This document shows positions 1 to 6,523 of a DNA stretch of 16,876 nucleotides, piece by piece. The notes below the pieces were generated by a model. It did not search any database and was not told where the DNA came from. It saw nothing but the letters and a program-made list of their open reading frames with translations. This stretch comes from Candidatus Atribacteria bacterium 4572_76. GTDB lineage: Bacteria; Atribacterota; Phoenicimicrobiia; Phoenicimicrobiales; Phoenicimicrobiaceae. The translations under genes were made by a program, and so were the position numbers. Where the stretch lies: the NCBI GenBank assembly GCA_002084865.1, contig NBMG01000016.1:1-16876 (forward strand), read 5' to 3'. Every line of letters starts with the position of its first letter. Position 1 is the first letter of the stretch.

Positions 1-460
1 CCTGCTCAGATTCAGAATCCGAAACTAAACTAACTTTAATTTGAGGGGTTATGTCTTTATGCAAGTTAACCGGTACAGTATGAATACCCAACTTTTTTAA
101 GGATTCTTTTAAATTAAGTTTCTTTTTGTCTAATTCAATTCCGTGTTTCTCAAATAGGGTCTCAACAATATCTTTGCTGGTTACGGAACCGAAAAGCTTT
201 CCTTCTTCGCCAGCTTTAACTTTAATTTCCAGGGAGATATTATTGATTTTTTCCGCTAATTCCTTAACTTCCTTCAACTCTCCCTCTTTTTTTTCTGCCT
301 CTTTTTTCTTTAAATATTCTATTTGTTTTAAATTAGCCATGGTAAAAGAAATTGCTTTACCTTGAGGAATCAAAAAATTACGGGCAAAGCCGTCACTTAC
401 TTCAACTACGTCTCCTACTTGACCAACTTTTTTAATATCCTGTTTCAAAATTATTTTCAT
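1..460 (-). CDS. rplI: 50S ribosomal protein L9 (runs off left edge)
   Basis: Encodes ribosomal protein L9, a two-domain protein of the large subunit that binds 23S rRNA. The reading frame begins with ATG at 458-460 behind a GGGAGG ribosome binding site about 8 bases upstream. The first residues, MKIILKQDIKKVGQVGDVVE, followed by VSDGFARNFLIPQGKA, are the classic L9 N-terminal rRNA-binding domain. A long charged connecting helix follows, and then a C-terminal domain containing GKLFGSVTSKDIVE. About 153 codons are visible with no stop. L9 is usually near 150 residues, so only the last few residues should be missing, and the acidic SDSESEQ end looks like a short C-terminal tail. It is the last gene of the rpsF-rpsR-DUF2232-rplI cluster and is separated from DUF2232 by about 510 bp of repeats, so it may have its own promoter. 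Identity is certain; only the C-terminus is unseen. Confidence 0.96.
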   Translation of the reverse strand, partial: MKIILKQDIKKVGQVGDVVEVSDGFARNFLIPQGKAISFTMANLKQIEYLKKKEAEKKEGELKEVKELAEKINNISLEIKVKAGEEGKLFGSVTSKDIVETLFEKHGIELDKKKLNLKESLKKLGIHTVPVNLHKDITPQIKVSLVSDSESEQ

Positions 461-969
461 ATTCTAAGCCTCCCTACTCTATTCTCTATTTATTATAAAT
501 TCTTCTACTACTTTTAGCAACATTTATTATTAGTCGTTATTATATCGTATTGTGTATTGCGATAAAGAAATAAAATTCAAGCGTAGGGGCACAATGAATT
601 GTGCCCTTTCTAATACTGCTTGCCTTTCGTCTCCTGTGGGCATATAGGGCAATACATTTCTTGAGGGCGTATAGCAATACGCCCCTACTATTCTTTCTTT
701 GACAATTATCTTTCGTAGGGGTCGGATTTATCCGATCCGAATCATTATCTGTCATTCCCGAAAGCGGGAATCTATCCTTGACAGGCGAGACGCCTGTCCT
801 ACGAGGATAACGGGTTCGATAAATCGAACCCCTACCTTCTGTTTGCTAATAATGTTTTCTGCCTTCTTCATTCCTCGCGCGATACGCTATACGCAATACG
901 CGATACGAATAAGGCTTATGAATTCTATTTTCTTCACTATATACTATATACGACATACTATATACTAAA
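461..969. repeat. Intergenic repeat field with GC-rich palindromes
   Basis: A gap of about 510 bp with no credible gene. It holds a string of short palindromes: GGGCACAA/TTGTGCCC (587-606), GGGCGTAT/ATACGCCC (665-684), TCGGAT/ATCCGA (722-735), ATTCCCG/CGGGAAT (754-771), GACAGGCG/CGCCTGTC (780-798) and GGGTTCGAT-AA-ATCGAACCC (812-831). Several are bordered by GTAGGGG or CCCCTAC. The right part carries tandem CGATACGCTATACGC-like units (about 878-907) and a TA-rich ACTATATACTATATAC run (about 937-966) that reaches the DUF2232 stop. A TAGTCGTTA unit sits at 531-539. The open frames seen here are read-through of the repeats. The palindromes could form hairpins in RNA and act as REP-like or terminator-like elements, but that is inference. 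Confidence 0.8.
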
Positions 970-1932
970 TTATTCTTTTCTACTAGCGAGTAATCTTCTA
1001 AAATCTATCCATATATCTAGCATGGCTGCCCAGGTAACAATTTGGGATAAAAAAGGTTGAAAGCACACCAGAATATATATAACCCACTTTAAAAAATTTT
1101 TAATTTTATACCGCTCCAATATAAAACCGGTTAAAGAGAGGCCATAAATTAAAAATACCACTGCAAAAAAAACTTGTATATTTATTCCAATTTTATTCAA
1201 AAGAGGTATATTGTAAGTTGCTCCCAGGATTATCAATACCATCCCTAAAAGATAACTCCAAAAAAAAGATTTGGAAGCTCTCCAGTTAGAGAAAGAAGTA
1301 AAATTCGCTAACTTATACCCAAACCTCCTTAAGATTAAGCGAGCAATCCAGTAATTTAAAATAGTATCAAAAATTGAAGCAAGAATAATCATTGCCGGGA
1401 ATGCTATCTTAACAATACTAATGGTTTGGGTTAAGGAGTCTTTCAGGGTAGCTAATTGTTCCGGAGACAGTCCCATGTTGCTATAAATATTTAAAGATTG
1501 AGTTATAATTTTATCTAACTCTTCTATATCAAATAATACGGTGTTGAGGTCTAAAACCCAAAATCCGATTAAAAGGATTAAACCTTTGGAAACAAGAGAA
1601 GCTATGCTTCCAATGATAATAATATCGGCTAAAGATAATCCTTTTTTTATGCCGAAACCTAAAGTTAGCCCCAATATTCCAAAACCCAATAGGACCATAA
1701 GTCCTTGCAGTGGGCCAGCTAAAATAGTTACTAAAATCCCCGATATAAAAGTTGAGATAATAGCAAACTTTACGCTATGCCGTAAACATAAAATTATAAT
1801 CGGAAGAGGGCACAAAAAACTCACCAGTGTACCTAATAGGGGAATGTATATACTGATAATAAATAACACAGCAGTAATTGCTGCTAAAAATGCACCCTCA
1901 ACTATCGATTTAGTTGGAATTTGTTCAGTCAA
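970..1932 (-). CDS. DUF2232 (YybS-like) multi-pass membrane protein
   Basis: A 320-residue, strongly hydrophobic protein of the DUF2232/YybS family, recognised from its sequence character and its place between rpsR and rplI, where this family is typical. Roughly eight membrane segments are visible: starting near residues 12-30 (FLAAITAVLFIISIYIPLLG), then 35-52, 58-85, 100-128, 172-197, 222-243, 250-270 and 282-302. A short soluble loop lies around residues 130-170. The function is unknown; proteins of this family resemble the substrate-binding membrane components of vitamin transporters in overall form, but nothing here shows a substrate. The start is TTG at 1930-1932 with AGAGG about 10 bases upstream; no ATG fits better. 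It is separated from rpsR by about 320 bp of repeats. Family assignment is good, function unassigned. Confidence 0.8.
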   Translation of the reverse strand: MTEQIPTKSIVEGAFLAAITAVLFIISIYIPLLGTLVSFLCPLPIIILCLRHSVKFAIISTFISGILVTILAGPLQGLMVLLGFGILGLTLGFGIKKGLSLADIIIIGSIASLVSKGLILLIGFWVLDLNTVLFDIEELDKIITQSLNIYSNMGLSPEQLATLKDSLTQTISIVKIAFPAMIILASIFDTILNYWIARLILRRFGYKLANFTSFSNWRASKSFFWSYLLGMVLIILGATYNIPLLNKIGINIQVFFAVVFLIYGLSLTGFILERYKIKNFLKWVIYILVCFQPFLSQIVTWAAMLDIWIDFRRLLASRKE

Positions 1933-2255
1933 TAAATAAGCCTCTTGAATTAAAAATTTTAAGATGAACTGGTTAGCCGGTTTACCGGTTACCGGTTAAA
2001 GAATTAAAATTAGGTTAGTTAATTGTATCAACCAATTCTCACCTTGCAACTTATATCTTTAATCGGCTGATTGTATTATCTTGTATTTCTTGTCTTTAAT
2101 TGGTCAATTGGTGAATTGGGCAATCGGTTAATTATCTTATCTTGTATTTAATACTAACGACTAGCTTAACTGGCCAACTGGTTAACCGGGTGGATAACTA
2201 ATATCCTATCCGCTACACGCTATACGCTCCACGCTATTTTTCACTATATACTAAT
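1933..2255. repeat. Intergenic repeat field between rpsR and DUF2232
   Basis: About 320 bp without a gene. Next to the DUF2232 start is a run of GGTTANC units (about 1970-1998, including two CCGGTT copies). Around 2097-2135 lie AATTGGTCAATTGGTGAATTGG-like units, here written in broken form because they vary. An inverted copy of TAGTCGTTAGT lies at 2153-2163. A composite block runs from 2192 to 2235 (GGATAACTAATATCCTAT, then tandem CGCTA-NACGCTA units), followed by a TA-rich CACTATATACTA stretch that ends at the rpsR stop. The same composite block recurs behind mreC and mreB. Confidence 0.75.
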
Positions 2256-2409
2256 TTATTTCGCCACATAAGGAAGAAGTCCTATTTCTCTTGCTCTTTT
2301 TATAGATATAGCCAGTGTACGTTGATGCCTTGCGCAGTTTCCGGTGGCTTTCTTTGCAAAAAAGACAAACTTTCCTTTGTGGTCTTCTAAAAGAACCATA
2401 TCGTGCCAT
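2256..2409 (-). pseudogene. rpsR: 30S ribosomal protein S18, internal deletion and frameshift
   Basis: S18 binds 16S rRNA together with S6 on the platform of the small subunit. The frame opens at ATG 2407-2409, with AAGGAGG about 14 bases upstream, and gives MARYGSFRRPQRKVCLFCK, the normal S18 start with its CxxC pair. That frame then leaves homology. A second frame begins near 2354 and reads KKATGNCARHQRTLAISIKR, then ending AREIGLLPYVAK with a stop at 2256-2258: the normal S18 C-terminus. The conserved middle (the IDYKD-LL-F-GKI-PRR region, about 27 residues) is absent and the two halves are out of frame, so the span of 154 bases cannot give S18. Normal S18 is 70-80 residues. The junction falls near 2350-2356 in an AAAGAAA run. 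Either a real deletion, with a working copy elsewhere, or a local assembly or base-calling loss. The halves themselves are well preserved, which favours a recent event or an error. Confidence 0.85.
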
Positions 2410-2476
2410 TAATTTATATTTTTCCTCCTTCTTAACCTATTTCTCTTTTTATTTTAATATTTATTTATTTAATTAA

Positions 2477-2785
2477 CTATCTTTTATTTTGAATTTTTTC
2501 TTTATCTTGTAAGATTAATAAATATCTGATAACTCTATCTTCTAACTTTATGACTCTTTCAAGTTCCGCAATAATTTTTTCATCTACATTGAAATTTAAA
2601 ACGATATAAATCGCCTCTGTGAAATCCTTAATTTCATAAGCTAACTTTCTTTTGCCCCATTTATTTGTCTTGGTTATTTCTCCCTTTGCGTCAGTAATAA
2701 GCTTTTTTAATTTATTTAATAAGGAATCTAATTCTTTGTCTTCTAACTGGGGATTTATGGCAAGCATTATTTCGTAACTTCTCAT
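2477..2785 (-). CDS. rpsF: 30S ribosomal protein S6
   Basis: Encodes S6, which forms a heterodimer with S18 on the platform of the small ribosomal subunit. The 102-residue protein starts MRSYEIMLAINPQLEDKELD and contains the family features WGKRKLAYEIKDFTEAIY (about residues 43-60) and LERVIKLEDRVIRYLLI (about 75-91). Length is normal. The ATG at 2783-2785 follows an excellent AAAGGAGGTGG ribosome binding site. A strong sigma70-type promoter lies about 80 bp upstream (2867-2894), and a stem-loop in the leader partly overlaps the ribosome binding site. The next gene, rpsR, starts only 67 bp downstream; ssb, which often lies between them, is missing. Identity is certain. Confidence 0.97.
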   Translation of the reverse strand: MRSYEIMLAINPQLEDKELDSLLNKLKKLITDAKGEITKTNKWGKRKLAYEIKDFTEAIYIVLNFNVDEKIIAELERVIKLEDRVIRYLLILQDKEKIQNKR

Positions 2786-2798
2786 CTGTTACCACCTC

Positions 2799-2824
2799 CT
2801 TTCGGTTTAATCAGCCCCCGAAAG
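2799..2824 (-). promoter_or_regulatory. Leader stem-loop upstream of rpsF
   Basis: In the rpsF transcript, CTTTCGG (2818-2824) can pair with CCGAAAG (2799-2805) across a 12-base loop. The downstream arm runs into the AAAGGAGG ribosome binding site, so the stem could modulate translation. Known rpsF leaders in other bacteria bind the S6:S18 dimer through a structure exposing CCG. This stem contains CCG, but I cannot show that it matches that motif. An alternative weaker pairing (CCTGAA with TTCGGG) involves the same upstream arm. Confidence 0.4.
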
Positions 2825-2866
2825 ATTCTTCAGGAGCAAGGAAATTAGAAATATAAAACGATTTAT

Positions 2867-2894
2867 ATTATACCACAGATTTTTTCGATATCAA
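2867..2894 (-). promoter_or_regulatory. Sigma70-type promoter for rpsF
   Basis: Reading on the minus strand, TTGATA (2889-2894) is followed after 16 bases by TATAAT (2867-2872), with an A-rich stretch just upstream of the -35 box. Transcription would start near 2860, giving a leader of about 75 bases before the rpsF ATG. This is one of the two best promoter matches in the window. Confidence 0.65.
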
Positions 2895-3193
2895 GTTTTT
2901 TAAAAAAGTATCGAGTATATAGTATTGAGTATCTATTTAGTTAGCTAGTTAGTTGGTTACCTGGTTAGCTAGTTAATAAATTAGTCGTTAGCACTAGTAT
3001 ATATAGCGTGGAGCGCACAGCGTTTAGCGTAAACATATAGTTAGCTGGTTAGCTGGTTAACTGGCTAACCATCTTTACAAGATACGATTCACGAGATACG
3101 AGATATGAATTTAGTTTTGCGCTTTTAGTTTTTCGTTTTATTACTATTCACTAATTATGGCTTGTGGAAAAAGGAAATTCCTCTACAACTAAA
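2895..3193. repeat. Intergenic repeat field between DUF951 gene and rpsF promoter
   Basis: About 300 bp with no gene. It contains AGTATCGAGTATATAGTATTGAG (seen as TA-rich units, about 2907-2930), TTAGTTAGCTAGTTAG-like units (2937-2975), TAGTCGTTAG (2982-2991), AGCGTGGAGCGCACAGCG (about 3005-3022, the reverse orientation of the CGCTA units elsewhere), and an 8-base tandem GGTTAGCT/GGTTAACT run at about 3041-3068. GATACGA units follow at 3080-3105. All resemble units in the other gaps of this window. Confidence 0.7.
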
Positions 3194-3382
3194 TTAATCT
3201 CTGGGGATGATTTCTTTAATTTTCTTCTCTAACTTTACCCGGGGAACTAACACTTTTCTGCCGCAACAAAGGCACTTTAAGCCAATATCAATACCTGTCC
3301 TGGTAATTTCCCAATGGAAACCTCCGCAAGGATGTTTTTTCTTTAATCTAATAATATCTCCCATCCCTAATTTTAATGGCAT
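3194..3382 (-). CDS. DUF951 family small protein
   Basis: A 62-residue protein that matches the DUF951 family, a small family of unknown function common in Firmicutes and related bacteria and often located close to rpsF. The diagnostic features are all present: GMGDIIRLKKKHPCG (residues 6-20), W24, DIGLKCLCCGRKVLVPR (32-48) and the final KLEKKIKEI. The Cys19 plus Cys37/Cys39/Cys40 set could bind a metal, but this is inference. Length is normal for the family. Start is ATG at 3380-3382, with a modest AAGGA about 10 bases upstream. It stands alone between repeat-filled gaps of about 400 bp and 370 bp. Family sure, role unknown. Confidence 0.88.
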   Translation of the reverse strand: MPLKLGMGDIIRLKKKHPCGGFHWEITRTGIDIGLKCLCCGRKVLVPRVKLEKKIKEIIPRD

Positions 3383-3752
3383 GTTATTGTATCCTTATTC
3401 ACCGATTAAATAGTCGTTAGTATTTAGTCGTTAGCTATAATATATAGCGTAGAGCGTACAGCGTATAGGTTAAAAGCTTAAAGCTAAAAACAGAAATCAT
3501 AATTCAAAACTCAAAACACTTCAGAATATCCTATAGCATACTGTGACTATTGGTATATCACTTATATCTCTTAATGTAGGGGTCGGATTTATCCGACCCG
3601 TGTTTTGCGGGCTCGATGAATCGAGCCCCCACATCCATCATTCCTATAAAACTTGAAACTTGTAACTTGTAACCTGTATTTTAACCGGCAAACTGGGTAA
3701 CCGGGTAATCGGATAACTATACATATGAGATACGAATTACATTCATTATCGT
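3383..3752. repeat. Intergenic repeat field with two 9-bp palindromes
   Basis: About 370 bp without a gene. TAGTCGTTAG occurs twice (3411-3420, 3425-3434). AGCGTAGAGCGTACAGCG follows at about 3446-3463. Two near-perfect palindromes stand side by side: GGGTCGGAT-TT-ATCCGACCC (3580-3599) and GGGCTCGAT-GA-ATCGAGCCC (3609-3628), the pair being introduced by GTAGG. They match the pair at 722-735 and 812-831. AACTTGTAACTTGTAACCTG lies at about 3656-3675 and a run of AACCGG/GGTAACC units at about 3681-3710, just behind the M16 reading frame. Confidence 0.75.
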
Positions 3753-4840
3753 CTAGCCTAATTTCTCCAAAAGAGAATCATATTCTTCTTTATCCTTTCT
3801 TTTGAAGGGACCAACAATGGATAAATTTATTTTATCTTTGCTAAAAATATTTTGAGCCATTTTCTGAATATCTTTCACTTTTACTTCTTCAATTTTTTCT
3901 TTTATTTCATCAAAAGTTGAAGGTCTGCCATACAAAAGCATCCTATTCCCTAGCCAAAATGCCCTGCTTAAAGTACCTTCCAAACTTAAAGATAGTGCGC
4001 CTTTATACATTTCTTTTGCTTTTCTCAATTCATCTTCTTTTAAATTATTATCTTTTATTTTATTAAGCTCCTCTAAAATTGTCTGGATAGTTTCTCTTAG
4101 TTTACTTGAATCGATACCGGCATAAATATTAAAAGAACCGATATCGTTAAAATACTGAATAAATGAGTGGATATCATAAGCTAAACTTTTTTTAACTCTT
4201 ATTTCTTGAAAAAGCCGGGAACTTAATCCCGAGCCCAATATTATATCTAATAAATCCGTGGAGTATCTATCAGGATCTAACCGGGAAATCCCGGGAAAAC
4301 CAAAAGAAAGATGAGTCTGGCTGCTCTTTTTAAATTTTATTCCTATTTGAGTATTTTTCTGATTATCCTTTGCGGGCAAATAATTTTTAATTTTACCTTT
4401 TTCCATTATTTTAAAATATTCCTCAACCTGCAGAATTACATCCGCTGTCTTAATATTACCTGCAACACTTATTACCAAATTATTTGGACGATAAAATTTA
4501 CTTATATATGATAAAAGGTCTTCTCTTTGAATATTTCTTACACTCTTTTCGTCTCCGAGAACAGGCCTCCCCAAAGGATGATTTTTCCATATTATCTTGT
4601 CAAGCAAGATTTCTACTAACTCCTCCGGTATATCCTGATATTTTTTTACCTCCTCGATAACTACATTTTTTTCCTTACGAAGGTCTTCTTCTCTCATTAA
4701 CGAATTTAAAATTATATCTGCTAACACATCAAAAGCAGTTTTAAATTGTTCCTGAGGAACTTTAGCGCTACAGACTTCATGTAGGGCATTTCTTCTACTA
4801 CGATTCTTAAATCATTTTCTAATTTTATTACTTTATAAAT
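3753..4840 (-). pseudogene. M16 family peptidase, zinc motif deleted and frame shifted
   Basis: A relative of the processing-peptidase-like M16 zinc proteases (YmxG/MlpA group, usually about 410-430 residues). An AGGAGG site (4848-4853) precedes a frame that begins YKVIKLENDLRIVVEEMPYM and continues KSVAL, the usual M16 N-terminus, but the expected start codon position holds ATT (4838-4840). Near 4763 the sequence jumps to KVPQEQFKTAFDVLADIILN in another frame, which continues 3' to 3753 as a normal M16 protein with EKNVVIEEVKKYQD, NHPLGRPVLG and a second domain with GSGLSSRLFQEIRVKKSLAY. Compared with relatives, about 60 residues are missing, exactly the part with the HxxEH zinc-binding and catalytic motif. 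A shortened protein could start at GTG 4725-4727 (324 residues), but would be inactive as a protease. Either a pseudogene or an assembly gap. It lies between mreC and the DUF951 gene. Confidence 0.82.
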
Positions 4841-4853
4841 AATGATTCCTCCT

Positions 4854-5236
4854 CTTAAACTAGTCGTTAGTATTTAGTATTTAGTCGTTAGTAATAAATG
4901 CAAGATAAAATAACTAACCAAATATATTAGTTAGCTAGTTAGTGGTTAATTGGTATAATACAAATTCATCAACTAATCATCTGTTATAACCAGTTACTAA
5001 TTAAATTAATCGCTAGTATATAATATATCGTATTGCGTATTGCGTCAAAATACAGGAGAAATTAGTAGGGGCAGACCTTGTGTCTGCCCGTAATGAGTAA
5101 TGAGTTTATGCTCTTAAGTTTACAAAAACAGGTTACTTTGTCACACATTACACATTATTACAAAACTTACCGGGTAACTGGATAACTAATATCCTATACG
5201 CTAAACGCTACCCGCTACACACTCTTCCTCCAGGTT
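4854..5236. repeat. Intergenic repeat field between mreC and the M16 gene
   Basis: About 380 bp without a gene. TAGTCGTTAG-type units at 4861-4870 and 4882-4891 lie directly upstream of the M16 ribosome binding site. TTAGTTAGCTAGTTAG units follow at about 4926-4945. A hairpin GGGCAGAC-CTTGT-GTCTGCCC (5069-5089) is introduced by AGTAGG. The composite block GGATAACTAATATCCTAT plus CGCTA units (5180-5220) lies close behind the mreC stop. No mreD is present, although mreBCD is the usual gene order. Confidence 0.72.
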
Positions 5237-6064
5237 TTACTCAGTTTTTTTCACTACAAATACTTCTTCTAATTTGGTAAAATCCACCTCTGGCCTTATT
5301 ATTACTTTTTGAAATAAATCATGGCTTTCCTTTTTTATCCCTACTATCTTACCAATAATAATCCCCTTGGGAAAAATGCTTCCTAATCCGGAAGTGATCA
5401 CCACATCATTTATTTTTACATCAGCATCGTGGGAAAGATATTCCATATAACAATAATTGCCTTCGCTTCCCTTCACTACCCCTATATCTCTTGATCTCTG
5501 AATCATGCCCCCTACAGCACTTCTTTGATCTAATATTAACAATATTTTTGCTGTTCGGGAATCAGCACTAACTACCCTTCCCACCAATCCGCGATAAGTT
5601 GCTACCGCCATATTTTTCCTTACTCCATCAGTTGTTCCCTTATCAATAATTATACTATTAAACCAATTTCCCGGTTCTCGGCTAATTACCAAAGAGTGGA
5701 TCATTTCATAAGAAAAAGACTCTTTAATTTCTAACAGCTTTTTCAATCTATCATAAGCTATCAATTTTTCTTTTAATATAGCGTTTTCCTGATAGGTAAT
5801 TTCAATTTTTTCTTTTAGCTCTTTATTCTCTTCTTCCACTCTCTTAAATTCGGCAATAGCTTTTAAATAGTTTTTTGTATTATCAGCAACTAAAGTTATT
5901 CCCCGATTAACAGGAGAAAAAAGCCTTAATCCGATACTCTCCAACCAATTAAGGTACGCCTTACCATGATAGTCTATAGTCATTATAAAAATAGTTATAA
6001 TAATTAATAGAATAAAAATTATAAAAGTATTATTTTGAGAGAAAAATTTTTTCAAATTTATCAA
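5237..6064 (-). CDS. mreC: Rod shape-determining protein MreC
   Basis: MreC is a bitopic membrane protein that links the MreB filament and the cell-wall elongation machinery in the periplasm. The 275-residue product has a short N-terminal cytoplasmic segment, one membrane helix (about residues 13-30, rich in Ile), a coiled coil (about 68-113, with EEENKELKEKIEITYQENAI) and a C-terminal beta-domain with VISREPGNWFNSIIIDKGT, DGVRKNMAVATYRGLVGRV and VITSGLGSIFPKGIIIGKIV, all typical of MreC. The length is normal. Two TTG starts are possible: 6062-6064 is only two bases from GGAG, while 6053-6055 has an 11-base spacing and looks better placed, giving a protein three residues shorter. It lies downstream of mreB, separated by about 460 bp of repeats, which is unusual because these genes are normally tightly linked. 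Confidence 0.94.
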   Translation of the reverse strand: MINLKKFFSQNNTFIIFILLIIITIFIMTIDYHGKAYLNWLESIGLRLFSPVNRGITLVADNTKNYLKAIAEFKRVEEENKELKEKIEITYQENAILKEKLIAYDRLKKLLEIKESFSYEMIHSLVISREPGNWFNSIIIDKGTTDGVRKNMAVATYRGLVGRVVSADSRTAKILLILDQRSAVGGMIQRSRDIGVVKGSEGNYCYMEYLSHDADVKINDVVITSGLGSIFPKGIIIGKIVGIKKESHDLFQKVIIRPEVDFTKLEEVFVVKKTE

Positions 6065-6523
6065 TTCTCCAATTATTCAATTTACCGATTTGCCAATTGA
6101 CCAATTGACCGATTAATTTAGTTAGTTGATTAGGATAAAAGCTAGTTAGCCGGTTACTCAGTTTACCAGTTAATTTAATTCATACATATGTGGATATGAA
6201 ATACTCTGGATTCCTACTTTCGCAGGAATGACAGAAGAAACAGACGGGCTTGATAAACCAAGCCCCTACATTTAGATAGATAAGCGAAATGCCTGTCCTA
6301 CGGTTTTATCTTTTATCTTATAACTTGCCAACCAACTAACCGGTGAACAGGTTAACCAAATAATCTTGTAACTTGCAACCGGAATTTCTAATTGGTCAAT
6401 TGGTGAATTTGTAAATTGGTAAATCTTTAATTACTCATCACTTATTACTATATTTTAACTAGCTAACCGGATAATTGGGTAACTAATATCCTATCCGCTA
6501 AACGCTATACGCTCTACGCTAAT
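6065..6523. repeat. Intergenic repeat field between mreB and mreC
   Basis: About 460 bp without a gene. Near mreC lie CCAATTGACCAATTGACCG units (about 6094-6112), the reverse of the AATTGGTCAATTGG type found again at about 6389-6408. ATTCCT-ACTTTCGC-AGGAAT (6210-6229) is a decayed relative of the palindrome at 754-771. GGGCTTG-ATAAAC-CAAGCCC (6246-6265) and AAGCGAAATGCCTGTCCTACG (about 6282-6302) resemble 812-831 and 780-802. AACCGG/GGTTAACC units occur at about 6330-6356 and 6458-6480. The composite block ACTAATATCCTAT plus CGCTA tandem units (6478-6521) ends two bases before the mreB stop codon. Confidence 0.75.

Noticed and set aside
540..968. Open reading frames on both strands in the gap between rplI and DUF2232
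   Set aside because: They run through palindromes and repeat units, have no ribosome binding site and give low-complexity products with repeat-derived words.
2330..2370. Programmed frameshift in rpsR
   Set aside because: A change of frame alone does not restore S18, since about 27 conserved residues are not encoded in any frame.
2900..3110. Possible CRISPR array
   Set aside because: The short repeats are degenerate and back to back or irregular. There is no constant repeat with unique spacers of even length and no cas gene.
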